In this document: positions 10,683-20,100 of the stretch, piece after piece | How the letters are laid out: each line of letters opens with the position of its first letter | Numbering within the stretch: the first letter of the stretch is position 1 | NCBI GenBank assembly: GCA_002163005.1 | Contig: MAAF01000078.1 | Location: 10,108 to 53,920 of the forward strand | From: Colwellia psychrerythraea | GTDB lineage: Bacteria > Pseudomonadota > Gammaproteobacteria > Enterobacterales > Alteromonadaceae | Direction: 5' to 3' | Length of the DNA: 43,813 bases | The notes under the pieces: model-generated | What the model was told of the DNA's origin: nothing | Database searches by the model: none | What the model saw: the letters and a program-made list of their open reading frames with translations, nothing else | Translations under genes and position numbers: made by a program

Positions 10683-11525
10683 TCAGTTCTTGTACAAAAC
10701 TGCTTGTTTTTGAAACTTGCTTGGCGAAGTACCTAAGGCTTTTTTAAAGTGTCTATTAAAATGGCTTTGGTCATGAAAGCCACAATCACTCGCCACCATA
10801 ACGGGTTTCACACCCGCTTTAAGTAACGTTTTCGCTTTTTTTAATCTGGCCTGTATCTGGTAGCTGTGCGGGGCAAGATCGAACATTTTTTTGAATTGTC
10901 TAATAAAGTGGTATTGACTTAACCCTGCAATTATCGCCAATTGTTTCAACGATATATCCTCAGCGGGATAGAAATCTAAATACTCTTTTACCCGTAGCAG
11001 TTTTGCTTTACTGCCTGAAATATCTTTTGGCACATGGCGAAGTGATGAATGCCTTAAGGTTAACCTTAACATCAAGCTATACATGATAGTTTCTGTTAGT
11101 AGCTGCGAAGCATTGTTATCTACTTGATTAAATAACAGCCTTAATTGGTCTGTTAATAACGCGTCGTTTATGACTGAAGAACTGAAATACGGCGCAAATT
11201 TTCCCTTATCATAGAGGTCATTACTGATATTTTCAAAATGTTCGGGCAAAGGATACATTGCACGATATTGCCAGCCGCCAGATGAAGCAGATTCACCCGT
11301 GTGTACATCGTCGGCATTAACCAAAATAATAGAATTAGTATCGGCTGTATGAATTTCACCACTACGGTAAAAGCGTTGCGCACCTTTTTCAATGACACCT
11401 ATAGTATAACCTTCATGAACGTGTTTAGAAAACGCCTGCCCCTTATAATCGGCGCGAACCATTTCAACGCCTCCATAGGCATTGGCAAGAGTAAAGTCGG
11501 CTTTTTCTTGTGTTTTATTATCCAT
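10683..11525 (-). CDS. AraC-family regulator (probable azlCD regulator)
   Basis: About 280 residues. The N-terminal cupin-like ligand-binding domain (residues ~15-120; HVHEGYTIGVIEKG is typical) is followed by two helix-turn-helix units at the C-terminus (about 180-275, ending in FNRHFKKALGTSPSKFQ). The longest frame starts at a TTG (11534); the ATG at 11525 is preferred, although neither has a strong ribosome site. Directly upstream of azlCD on the same strand, a common pairing, so amino-acid-responsive control of export is inferred. Confidence 0.85.
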   Translation of the reverse strand: MDNKTQEKADFTLANAYGGVEMVRADYKGQAFSKHVHEGYTIGVIEKGAQRFYRSGEIHTADTNSIILVNADDVHTGESASSGGWQYRAMYPLPEHFENISNDLYDKGKFAPYFSSSVINDALLTDQLRLLFNQVDNNASQLLTETIMYSLMLRLTLRHSSLRHVPKDISGSKAKLLRVKEYLDFYPAEDISLKQLAIIAGLSQYHFIRQFKKMFDLAPHSYQIQARLKKAKTLLKAGVKPVMVASDCGFHDQSHFNRHFKKALGTSPSKFQKQAVLYKN

Positions 11526-11665
11526 AGCTAGCAATTAAGTTTCATTGTTAAAAAATAGTACAATATTGCTGTTATTTATCACAGCTATTTGCAGCTTTTA
11601 TCAAGCTTAATGAACCCTAGAGTATTTTTGAAGCTGAAGTCGAAGCTGAATTTAAAACCAGAATG

Positions 11666-11704
11666 ACGAAGCTAACTTACGAAACTGATTTACGAAACTA
11701 ACTT
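11666..11704. repeat. 13-bp tandem repeat, three copies
   Basis: Three near-identical 13-mers in a row: ACGAAGCTAACTT, ACGAAACTGATTT, ACGAAACTAACTT, followed by a partial fourth (ACGGACTAA). They lie between the 3' end of the small hypothetical gene at 11710 and the AraC gene start. A looser GAAGCTGAA pair just upstream (11630-11650) suggests slippage-driven growth. No function assigned. Confidence 0.6.
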
Positions 11705-11709
11705 ACGGA

Positions 11710-12027
11710 CTAATGAATTGTCCGTTTTTGAATATCCCACAGACTTCCTTTCCAATTAGAAATAGTGCCAGACGCTTCACAGGTGTCGCAATGCCATTCA
11801 ATTATATTCATTGAGCTACAGGATGCTTCAATGCTCCCCTCACAAGACAGCTCAGTCCCTCGGGTATTGCAATTTAAATCAACCTCAATGAGTGGCTGTT
11901 CGATATTCTCAGAAACCGATAACACTATCTTAGTCAGAAATTTGAATACCCTTTTTGCTTGTTTCGTGAGCGCTAGTACCTCGCCCTTTTCGTCAAGAAA
12001 CTGTTTAAAGTCTACTTTTAGAATCAT
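11710..12027 (-). CDS. Conserved-looking hypothetical protein with a CxxC motif
   Basis: About 105 residues and soluble. The C-terminal half has several Cys residues (LNCNTRGTELSCEG, then EWHCDTCEASGTISNW), which suggests metal binding or a disulfide. The frame opens at a TTG (12036), but the ATG at 12027 has a GGAAAA ribosome site, so MILKVDFKQF is the likely N-terminus. I recognise the pattern only as an uncharacterised bacterial family. It lies 82 bp downstream of the YdeI-like gene on the same strand and may be co-transcribed. Confidence 0.6.
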   Translation of the reverse strand: MILKVDFKQFLDEKGEVLALTKQAKRVFKFLTKIVLSVSENIEQPLIEVDLNCNTRGTELSCEGSIEASCSSMNIIEWHCDTCEASGTISNWKGSLWDIQKRTIH

Positions 12028-12108
12028 ATTTTCCAACCTTAGAATGCTTATGCTCTTTAAACAGCCAACTGTCTCGCCTTTTAAACGACTTATTATGCCG
12101 AATTCTAC

Positions 12109-12684
12109 TTATTTAGGTTTTTCTTCGTGAACAAGCATGTTCATGAATTTTGTAAACCGCCTTAGTCTAGTTTCCGGTTTCTTTGCACTTATCAATCCGT
12201 ACGCGATAGCATAACGACTCGATTTATTGAGCGTTTCAAAAAACTCTTTAACATTCGGCTTGCTCTCCAGTGCAGCTAGGAAATCCGCAGGCACTTCCAT
12301 TTCACTTACTATATAGGCGTTTTCCCAACGACCGTCTGCTTTTGCCGCACGAATATGCACGAGCCCTGATTCCATCATCCGGCCCTCACTTATCAAACGC
12401 TGTGAATGCTCGGTGTTCCTTTTAGACCAGTTGCTTCGCGTTTTTCTAGGAGTAATCCGCTGGAGATAGGCTTGGTCATCGATTGACTTCTTAATACCGT
12501 CGATCCAACCCCAACATAGAGACTCGATCACGACATCATGCCAAGTAACGCTCTCAATCCCAGTATTTTTCTTGTATATCTTCACCCATAGTTCACTTTC
12601 AGAGGCATTATTCACCTTGAACCACTGTCCGAGAGCTTTCGGTGTGGTAAATGTCATGATTTTCAATGGATCTGGTTTAGGCAT
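12109..12684 (-). CDS. YdeI/OmpD-associated family protein
   Basis: About 191 residues. The core SELWVKIYKKNTGIESVTW, the segment ESLCWGWIDGIKKSIDD, and TPRKTRSNWSKRN are the hallmarks of the YdeI (OmpD-associated) family, small cytosolic proteins of poorly defined function, linked in some species to stress resistance. The C-terminal region (ADFLAALESKPNVKEFFETL...SSRYAIAYGLISAKKPETRLRR) fits the family too. The longest frame starts at TTG 12726; ATG 12684 (MPKPDPLK) fits the family better. Confidence 0.8.
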   Translation of the reverse strand: MPKPDPLKIMTFTTPKALGQWFKVNNASESELWVKIYKKNTGIESVTWHDVVIESLCWGWIDGIKKSIDDQAYLQRITPRKTRSNWSKRNTEHSQRLISEGRMMESGLVHIRAAKADGRWENAYIVSEMEVPADFLAALESKPNVKEFFETLNKSSRYAIAYGLISAKKPETRLRRFTKFMNMLVHEEKPK

Positions 12685-12811
12685 GAAGTTGGATTCTCTT
12701 TGATATATCGCTTTGTTCAGAGGCAAAAAATTGTTAGCTAAAATGTTTGAAGAACGAAAAACAGCCGACTATAATTTTTCCGTTTTATATTCTTATTTGT
12801 TATAGGTTTAG

Positions 12812-13081
12812 TTATCTACCTTTATTAAACTGCCTTTCGCATGGAATACCATCATGATCACCATCCATTTTGGTATTAGGGCAATGTTCGATGAAAAACT
12901 TAGCTTCAGCATAAGATTTCATTTGCGAACAATGCTGCCTGCCGTCGCATTTAAATTTGGTATTATGCTGCTGCTTTTTAGTAATCGCTTTTTTTTCTGA
13001 AACCTTAGCATTCTGGTTAGCGGTACTTGTTGCGGAAAAAGCTACGATACAGAAGAGGCTAATTAGGAATGAAATTTTCAA
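12812..13081 (-). CDS. Secreted Excalibur calcium-binding domain protein
   Basis: An 89-residue protein: signal peptide (about 1-21), a Lys/Gln-rich linker, then a domain with four Cys residues and the loop DGDHDGIPCERQF at the C-terminus. That Asp-rich loop is the Excalibur (extracellular calcium-binding) signature, usually fused to surface nucleases but also found alone like this. Probably exported to the periplasm or outside. No operon partner: 84 bp from the YdeI-like gene, and the operon upstream ends at its own terminator. Confidence 0.8.
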   Translation of the reverse strand: MKISFLISLFCIVAFSATSTANQNAKVSEKKAITKKQQHNTKFKCDGRQHCSQMKSYAEAKFFIEHCPNTKMDGDHDGIPCERQFNKGR

Positions 13082-13284
13082 TGTGCACCATCCTTGTGAA
13101 AACTTAACAGTTTATTATGAGAAAAATTCCTTCTTTCTAGAAGATGGGATAAATCGTCCATAATTTATAATAGAAAGAGATTACTTTATTGTTATAGATA
13201 GATCAATGAGTTAAAAATACAAACGTAAGTGGTTCATGTATGAAAGCAGGAAATTTTCACTCTTGTCATTCTATTTTCCATCAT

Positions 13285-13308
13285 AAAAAAGGGTAACTTG
13301 CGTTACCC
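13285..13308 (-). terminator. Intrinsic terminator of the eptA-dgkA operon
   Basis: On the minus strand, GGGTAAC, loop GCAA, GTTACCC (13308-13291) is a perfect 7-bp stem with a GNRA tetraloop, followed at once by six T residues. It begins 31 bp after the dgkA stop and works only in the minus direction. Confidence 0.9.
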
Positions 13309-13338
13309 CTCGTTCTAATATTTTAGCCATGGCATTTA

Positions 13339-13713
13339 TCAATAAAAATGTTCTACAAACACACTAGCCCAAATTAATATTGCAATGATGACGCTCACCA
13401 TCACAGCCAAAGAGCCTAGGTCTTTTGCCAAACCAGAAAGGGGATGAATCTCCAGACTAATTCTATCAACTACCGCTTCAATAGCTGTGTTGATAATTTC
13501 TGCCAACAGTACTACTAATAATGCACACCACAGCGAAACATACTCTAATAACGAGAATGGAAAAAATAAACTACAGGCAACCAGCACAACAGAAAGCCAA
13601 CACTCTTGTTTAAAAGCAGCTTCATTTACTATCAACCATTTAAAAGCTCTTAGTGAATGTCCTGCTGCAAGGTATATTCGTTTTATCCCCGTAGGCTTTT
13701 GTTTAAGATTCAT
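13339..13713 (-). CDS. dgkA: Diacylglycerol kinase DgkA
   Basis: A 124-residue, three-helix membrane kinase that phosphorylates diacylglycerol so it can re-enter phospholipid synthesis. The segment EIINTAIEAVVDRISLEIHP, continuing to SGLAKDLGSLAV, matches the catalytic core of prokaryotic DgkA, and the length matches E. coli (122). It is last in the operon; its start overlaps the PAP2 gene by 11 bp. Its partner makes sense: phosphoethanolamine transfer from phosphatidylethanolamine by EptA releases diacylglycerol, which DgkA recycles. Confidence 0.93.
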   Translation of the reverse strand: MNLKQKPTGIKRIYLAAGHSLRAFKWLIVNEAAFKQECWLSVVLVACSLFFPFSLLEYVSLWCALLVVLLAEIINTAIEAVVDRISLEIHPLSGLAKDLGSLAVMVSVIIAILIWASVFVEHFY

Positions 13714-14434
13714 GAACTAGCTCCTGTTGATTATTATTGGCATTAGGTTTGGGATTAGGAAAATGCAAGGTACGAAAAACTACTGCGGCTATCAAACAAA
13801 TGATCAACCATGACAACGTCATCGTGGTTAGTGTATGACTTAAGAAGTGATCTCCTATAAGCATCTTATAAATGCCCATAACCCAGCCAATAGAAGCAGC
13901 AACAACTACCGCAATATATTGGTATTTAGCTCGATAAAATAAAAAGAGTAATGACATTAAGGCAAAACCGCCACTGGCATGGCCGGCGGGAAAACACTTG
14001 TATTTTTTAGTTGATTCAAATGATTCAGGCATTAATTCAAACGCCTTAACATAAGGGACATCGCCTCCATATAATTCGATTTGCGCAGGACATGCTCCAT
14101 TGGTGGTTGCTTTTAACCCGCCGATGACTGATGGCACTATAATCAGAGAGAAAATAACCACTAATAATCGCTTTTGAAAGTGCTTAGCGTACTTGCGCCT
14201 ACAAGAGATAAAGTAAAAAGCGATGAGTGAAAGTGCCAACAAGATTATGCTGTATTTAGGAAACAAATAAAAAACAAAGCGATAAGGCTCTTCATATTTG
14301 TCAATTATCCACGTTTGGTTGGATGCATTGAAGAATAAGTTTTGCACCCAAATATCGCTATTTGTTGTTTCAAATAAGAAAGCAATAAGCGTTAATGCAT
14401 ACATTGAATAGAGAATATGCTTACTCAAGTTCAT
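13703..14434 (-). CDS. PAP2-family membrane phosphatase
   Basis: A 243-residue polytopic membrane protein with PAP2 (acid phosphatase/lipid phosphatase) motifs: a Lys-containing first motif (GLKATTNGACPAQ), the PSGH-like motif FPAGHASGG near residues 148-156, and the third motif GDHFLSHTL near 198. The HFLSH form is found in PAP2 proteins that sit beside phosphoethanolamine transferase genes. Likely substrates are lipid A 1-phosphate or undecaprenyl/other lipid phosphates in the outer leaflet of the inner membrane. Overlaps the CDF gene by 14 bp and dgkA by 11 bp. Confidence 0.85.
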   Translation of the reverse strand: MNLSKHILYSMYALTLIAFLFETTNSDIWVQNLFFNASNQTWIIDKYEEPYRFVFYLFPKYSIILLALSLIAFYFISCRRKYAKHFQKRLLVVIFSLIIVPSVIGGLKATTNGACPAQIELYGGDVPYVKAFELMPESFESTKKYKCFPAGHASGGFALMSLLFLFYRAKYQYIAVVVAASIGWVMGIYKMLIGDHFLSHTLTTMTLSWLIICLIAAVVFRTLHFPNPKPNANNNQQELVHES

Positions 14435-15329
14435 AACAATTCTCCATTTGCAACGTGTTTCCTACCACGACTTCTATGGTCGAGTGATGAATACCGTATT
14501 GTGCCGCGAGCAGATCCTTAATTGGCGTAAGGTCTTGAACATGTTCCATTGTTTTTAGATTAACACTTGTTTCTAAAAATACCTCGCTATCATCTAGTTG
14601 CCACACATGAATGTGTCTTACTTTATCAACATTTTCGATTGATTCGATATCCTTGCAAAGCTTGTCGATATCTATATCAACGGGTACTGCTTGCATTAAG
14701 ATTCGAATGCTTTGCTTCGCTAAAATAATACCGTGGTACACCACATAAACAGAGATCAATATGGTTGCCAACAAATCAACAACATACCATTGGTATAAAA
14801 TAATCAAACTTCCCGCAACAATAACAACCACAGAAGCAAAGGCATCGGATAAATTATGAATAAATGCAGCTTTTAAATTCAAATTATTCTTCGCACCTGC
14901 TTGATAGGTTAACCACGCTGTTATGGAATCAATCACCAAGGCTATTGACGCAATCCAAACGACAATCCAACCATCAATTGGTTGGGGATTAAAATACTTC
15001 TCGATTGCTGCATAAATGAGATAGATACCTAGAATAATAAGGGTTGTACTGTTAATTAACGCGCCTATTATTTCAGCCCGTTTAAAACCGAAAGTCATCT
15101 GGCTATTAGCAGGTTTTCTTGCAATTTTTCTCGCTACAATCGCAATAACTATTGCTCCTGCATCGCTTAAATTATGAAGCGCATCAGCAATCAAAGATAA
15201 ACTACCAGAAAAAATCCCTCCGATGATTTGGGCTACGGTAAGTAAAATATTGATAAATACTGCCATGCTTAATTTTCCATCATGGCTATGAGCATGTGAA
15301 TGGCTATGTGTGTGGTTGCTATCTGACAT
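14421..15329 (-). CDS. Cation diffusion facilitator (ZitB/CzcD-like)
   Basis: A 302-residue CDF exporter. A His-rich N-terminus (HTHSHSHAHSHDG) precedes six membrane helices. The two metal-site motifs HNLSD (helix II) and HNLSD (helix V) supply the His/Asp ligands of Zn-type CDF proteins. A cytoplasmic ferredoxin-like C-terminal domain follows (about 210-300). Most relatives export Zn(II), sometimes Cd or Co. A GGGGAA site precedes the ATG. The eptA stop abuts its start with no gap, an unusual partner; EptA is itself a zinc enzyme, which may explain the pairing. Confidence 0.9.
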   Translation of the reverse strand: MSDSNHTHSHSHAHSHDGKLSMAVFINILLTVAQIIGGIFSGSLSLIADALHNLSDAGAIVIAIVARKIARKPANSQMTFGFKRAEIIGALINSTTLIILGIYLIYAAIEKYFNPQPIDGWIVVWIASIALVIDSITAWLTYQAGAKNNLNLKAAFIHNLSDAFASVVVIVAGSLIILYQWYVVDLLATILISVYVVYHGIILAKQSIRILMQAVPVDIDIDKLCKDIESIENVDKVRHIHVWQLDDSEVFLETSVNLKTMEHVQDLTPIKDLLAAQYGIHHSTIEVVVGNTLQMENCYELE

Positions 15330-16946
15330 TTATTCTTCCCCTTGCATAACGAATAAAGGTGACAGTTCATCTAAAGATATTGGCATGTCGGTACTGATGT
15401 TTAAGGCGTGTAACAAAGAAGAAGAAAATGCATCGTGTGAATTTTTTTTCTTACTTTGTTTTACCGTACTTTCCACATCAATGTGCGATGAAGAGCCAAA
15501 CCAAGCGATTAACGGGACGTGGGTTTGTTCTTCTGGCGCCAACATATAAGGCATACCATGCAAATATAATCCATTTTCACCTAACGACTCGCCATGATCA
15601 CCGATATAAAACATAGCTGTTTCAAAGTTATTATTATTTTCTTCTAATAAATTAATGGTTTCATTTATAAAGTTATCGGTATAAAGAATAGCGTTATCAT
15701 AAGCATTGACTATTTCACTGGTTTCACAAGCAGAGAGTTCACTTGTTTGACATGCTGGGGTAAATTTTTCAAAGTCTTTGGGGTATCGTTTGTAATACGC
15801 GGGTCCATGATTACCCATTTGATGAAGAACAATGAGTACACTGCCCTCTTGCTCATCAATATAACGTTGTAAACCGCCTAGCATGCCAATATCACGACAC
15901 TCTAGATCGCACACTGAGTTTACCTCAGGGGATTTGAAATTTTGATACTCAACACGATCAGCAACGCCCTTTGAGTTAGAATTGTTGTCCCGCCAAAGCA
16001 CGCTTACACCTGCTTTAGCAATAACATCCAATACGTTTTGCGTTCTACGTGCTTTTTTATTATCAAATGACTCTCGATTTTCAAATGAAAACATACAAGG
16101 GACAGAGATAGCCGTTGATGTGCCACAAGCATAGAATTCGTCAAAACTTATTAAGTTATTTCTTTGAGCTAATAAAGGGGTAGTCTCTCGCTCATAACCA
16201 TTTAAAGAAAGGTTTCCTGCATGCACCGTTTCACCAACAATCACAATATACAATTTTTTGTGCGATTTATCATCAGTATCACTGGCAGCGTTTACCACCA
16301 TTAAAAAATCGTTATTTTCCTCTGGCTCTAATATTTCTTTGACGACAAAACCCGCAGAGTAAATGGGGTAAATTGGATTCAAGTAAAATCTCAGTGGCTT
16401 ATGCTCTCTAAAAAAATTAGTGAATTGAGCACTGAAAATGTAGAGTGAAATAGTGATTACGCCAAGCGCGATAATAGTGTTGCTTAGCTGTAGCCAACTA
16501 TTTATCTTCCATGAAAACTTATCAAGACTAACAAGGTAAAGACAAATTATTGGTAAGATAGCGAATAAAAAAATGTTTAAAATAAACGCGAATGAAACTA
16601 AGTCAATTGCTTCATCAACATTTGTTTCAACAATATTTTGGATCATTACGTTATCGATAATGGTGCCAAAACTGTCGGTAAAATAACCCGCTGAGGCAGA
16701 AAATAGTAGCAGTACACTCAGTATGATGCGAACAGGAATTATGATACTGAGGCATGACACTATGATGGTTAACACGCTCATTACGACTAAGGTAAGCGCA
16801 ATAATAAAGCCTTGATTATCCTGCCAAGGGTATACTGAATTAACTTGCTCAAAAAATGCTGTATTCCCCGTTGCTACTATAAATAGTACTGTGGCAATAA
16901 TAAGCAGGTTCGGCGAACAATTGAAAAAAGACAACTTTTTCATCAT
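15330..16946 (-). CDS. eptA: Phosphoethanolamine transferase EptA-like
   Basis: A 538-residue inner-membrane enzyme with five N-terminal helices (about 15-175) and a periplasmic alkaline-phosphatase-like domain. It moves phosphoethanolamine from phosphatidylethanolamine to lipid A, lowering negative charge and polymyxin binding. The nucleophile motif is VGETVHAGN, with the acceptor Thr at about residue 240, followed by LSLNGYERETTP. Zn ligands are expected in the IGDHGESLGENGLYLHG segment near 460. EptA, EptB, EptC and MCR are similar; genome context (PAP2, dgkA) favours lipid A. First gene of its operon. Confidence 0.9.
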   Translation of the reverse strand: MMKKLSFFNCSPNLLIIATVLFIVATGNTAFFEQVNSVYPWQDNQGFIIALTLVVMSVLTIIVSCLSIIIPVRIILSVLLLFSASAGYFTDSFGTIIDNVMIQNIVETNVDEAIDLVSFAFILNIFLFAILPIICLYLVSLDKFSWKINSWLQLSNTIIALGVITISLYIFSAQFTNFFREHKPLRFYLNPIYPIYSAGFVVKEILEPEENNDFLMVVNAASDTDDKSHKKLYIVIVGETVHAGNLSLNGYERETTPLLAQRNNLISFDEFYACGTSTAISVPCMFSFENRESFDNKKARRTQNVLDVIAKAGVSVLWRDNNSNSKGVADRVEYQNFKSPEVNSVCDLECRDIGMLGGLQRYIDEQEGSVLIVLHQMGNHGPAYYKRYPKDFEKFTPACQTSELSACETSEIVNAYDNAILYTDNFINETINLLEENNNNFETAMFYIGDHGESLGENGLYLHGMPYMLAPEEQTHVPLIAWFGSSSHIDVESTVKQSKKKNSHDAFSSSLLHALNISTDMPISLDELSPLFVMQGEE

Positions 16947-17022
16947 TATTCTCTAAATTTAGGATGCAGAAATTCGAAGCTAACAAAAGCCTAACATTGA
17001 ATCTCTGCATCGAGTGAAAATG

Positions 17023-17062
17023 ACTAGCTAAGCGTTATTTCCTTATCAACAACTTAGCTAGT
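17023..17062. repeat. 10-bp perfect inverted repeat upstream of eptA
   Basis: ACTAGCTAAG (17023-17032) and CTTAGCTAGT (17053-17062) are exact inverted copies around 20 bp. It lies 77-116 bp upstream of the eptA start and 82 bp beyond the czcA stop. There is no clean T-run on the minus strand, so it is either a weak terminator for the efflux operon or an operator for eptA. Confidence 0.6.
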
Positions 17063-17081
17063 AGGATTTATAGTGCTATCA

Positions 17082-17132
17082 ACTTAGTTACTTACTTTGT
17101 TAATTTGTAAGTTAATGAGTAAGTAACTAAGT
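17082..17132. repeat. 15-bp perfect inverted repeat between czcA and eptA
   Basis: ACTTAGTTACTTACT (17082-17096) and AGTAAGTAACTAAGT (17118-17132) are exact inverted copies around 21 bp, ending 12 bp from the czcA stop. The stem would be stable in RNA from the efflux operon, but no T-run follows. The loop holds a direct repeat of GTTAAT (17099 and 17111). It shares CTTAG ends with the neighbouring 10-bp repeat. Confidence 0.7.
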
Positions 17133-17143
17133 CATCTAGAGCG

Positions 17144-20100
17144 TTAGTCTCTAAGTTCCTTGATTTTCGCCTTTGAAAACCAGGCATATAAAACCGGTAA
17201 AACAAACAAGGTTAATAACGTTGCGGTAACCAAGCCGCCGACAATGACACTGGCAAGTGGTCGTTGAATTTCAGCACCAACACCATTAGACATTAACATA
17301 GGGATCAAACCTAACGCCGAGGTAATCGCCGTCATTAATACCGGACGTAACCGCGATACCGCGCCATCAAAAACAGCTTTTGAGGTATCAATACCATCTT
17401 TAACCAGCTGATTAATACTTTCTACCATCACCACACCGTTGAGTACGGCAACCCCAAATAAGGTGATAAAACCAACCGAACTCGGCACTGATAAGTATTG
17501 ACCTGAAATATACAGCGAGAAGATACCGCCAATAACCGCCAATGGTACATTCACTAAAATCAGCATGGCTTGACCAACAGAGCCAAAGGCAAAATAAAGC
17601 AGTAAAGCAATTAACGCCAGTGATAACGGTACTACCACAGAAAGTCGCTGTTGTGCGCGTTGTTGGTTTTCAAACTGACCACCAATAACCACAGAATAAC
17701 CTGCTGGCAAGTCCACTTTATTGGCAATGGTTTCACGAATATCAGCAACCACACTGCCCATGTCACGGCCTTGTACATTGGCTTGAATAACTACACGTCT
17801 TTGCACGTCATCACGGCGTACTTGTGGTGGACCTGATTCAAAACTAACGGTAGCAATATCACCTAAACGCACCCAAGCACCTGTGGGTGATTGTATTCTT
17901 AAATCAGCAATAGCTTCCTGGTTATCACGATATTTTTCTTCAATGCGTACATAAATATCGTAACGTTCATTACCATTGATTATTTGGCCAGCACTGACAC
18001 CGCCAATACCGTTTTTAACCACAGCCATCACATCGCCAACAGATAAACCGAAACGTGACAATTGCTGTCTTTTCGGTTTGATCACTAATTGCGCTTCACC
18101 CGCGATTTGCTCTAGCGCAACATCTCTAGCACCGTCAATTTGTTTGATTGCCGCTTCAATCTCTTGTCCTTTAGTCGCCAGCATAGCTAACTCTGGACCA
18201 AACAGTTTAATGGCAAGTTGCGCTTTTACGCCAGAAAGTAACTCATCTACACGCGTCGCTATGGGTTGTGAAAAGTTAAGCAACAACCCTGGGAACTGTT
18301 CAAGTTTCTCTTCCATCAAACCTTGTAATTCAACGCGATTTTCGGCACTAGTCCATTCTGAAACAGGTTTTAAACCAATGTATATTTCAATGTTATTCAC
18401 TGGCTCTGGATCACCGCCGATTTCAGCACGACCAATTCGACTTAGGGTATATTCTACTTCTGGGAATTCCATTAACTTTGCTTCAAGAATTGGCGCAACC
18501 GACAAGGCTGTTTCTAAACTGGCTGAAGGGGCTAACGTCGCTCTTAGGTTAATAGTGCCTTCTTCTAGTTCTGGTACAAATTCGGTACCGATTTGAGGTA
18601 CTAAAGAGGCGGCAGCAACAAGCAATAAAACTGAAGCAGCAATAACCACTTTAGTATGTTTCATCGCGGCTTTAAGGCCTTTGCGATAAAGCTTGTCTAA
18701 TGGTTTTAAAACAAAACTTTCTCTTTCTTTCACCCCTTTTTTAAACATAAACGTTGCTAAGGCTGGCACAACAAACAATGCAACTAAAATAGCCGAGATA
18801 ACCGCTAAAATAATACTGATAGCCATCGGCTGGAACAGTTTCGCTTCAACACCTTCAAAACTAAATAATGGTGTGAATACCACTAAAATAATGGAAGCAG
18901 CAAAAAATACCGGACGCGCGACTTCTTTCCCTGCTTCTTTTAACCGTAAAGGAATACCTGCTTCATCGTGTTCTACATCATGCGGATCAAAAATAGGTGA
19001 GCCAGCGTCTGTACTCGTGTTTCTCTCCTGCGCATTTTTATAGTGCGCTGAATCAGGTCTATTAAGATGTTTGAACATATTTTCAACCATCACCACTGAG
19101 CCGTCGACCAACATACCGATAGCAACCGCAATACCGCCTAATGACATTAAGTTAGCCGATAAACCTATCCAAGACATCACCATTAACGCAATAGCGATTG
19201 AAATTGGAATGGAAATTAACACTAAAAAAGTTGCTCGCAAGTTCATTAAAAACAGTGCAAGTACTATGGCGATAAAAATAAACGCCAGCGCTAATGCTTC
19301 CACCACGGTATCAACCGCTTTGGTAATTAAATCAGCTTGGTCGTAGAAAGGTTCAAACCGTACTCCTTCAGGTAGTGCTTGGTTGATCATAGGAATACGT
19401 GCACTAATACCGTCAATGGTGGCTTTAGTATTTGCACCCATACGTTTTAATACTATGCCTGAAACCACTTCACCTAAGTTTTCGATATTACCTTGTGCAT
19501 CTCTGCGCGTCATAGTTACCGCGCCTTGGCGAATTTCACTGCCCAGTGAAACCTTAGCAACATCGTCAATAGTCACCACAGTACCATCAACCGTTTTAAC
19601 CGGTACTTGTCTGATATCGGCTAAACCTGCTTCGCCGCTATTAAACCAACCTGTACCACGAATAACTAACTGCTCTTGTCCGCGGTTCATATACCAACCA
19701 CCCACATTGGCATTATTGTTATCAAGTGCAGTAACAATATCGTCTTGCGTTAACTGATATGACAACAACTTGCTCGGCTCAATGTTGACTTGATACTGTC
19801 TGACATTGCCGCCAAAAGATAAGACGTCAGTAACACCGTCAACTGGCATAACCAGTAACTTCACTATCCAATCGTTTAAACTTCTTAAGGTCATAGAATC
19901 ATAACCAGAATCTTTATCTGCAATTAACAAGTACTGGAAAACTTGACCCAAACCCGACGTATTTGGTCCCATTGCTGGAGTACCAACGCCTTGAGGGATC
20001 AATTCTTTCGCCGCTTGCAAACGTTCAAATACTAATTGACGAGCAAAGTAAATGTCGGTGCCTTCTTTGAAAACAACGGTAACACCCGATAAACCCGTTT

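Noticed and set aside
17099..17116. GTTAAT direct repeat upstream of eptA as a PmrA (BasR) box
   Set aside because: The half-sites are 12 bp apart instead of the 11 bp of the PmrA pattern, and the bases do not fit the consensus well; no pmrAB genes are in the window.
17976..19757. Several plus-strand ORFs of 90-200 codons inside the RND pump gene
   Set aside because: They are antisense shadows of a clearly coding minus-strand gene, have no ribosome sites and match no family.
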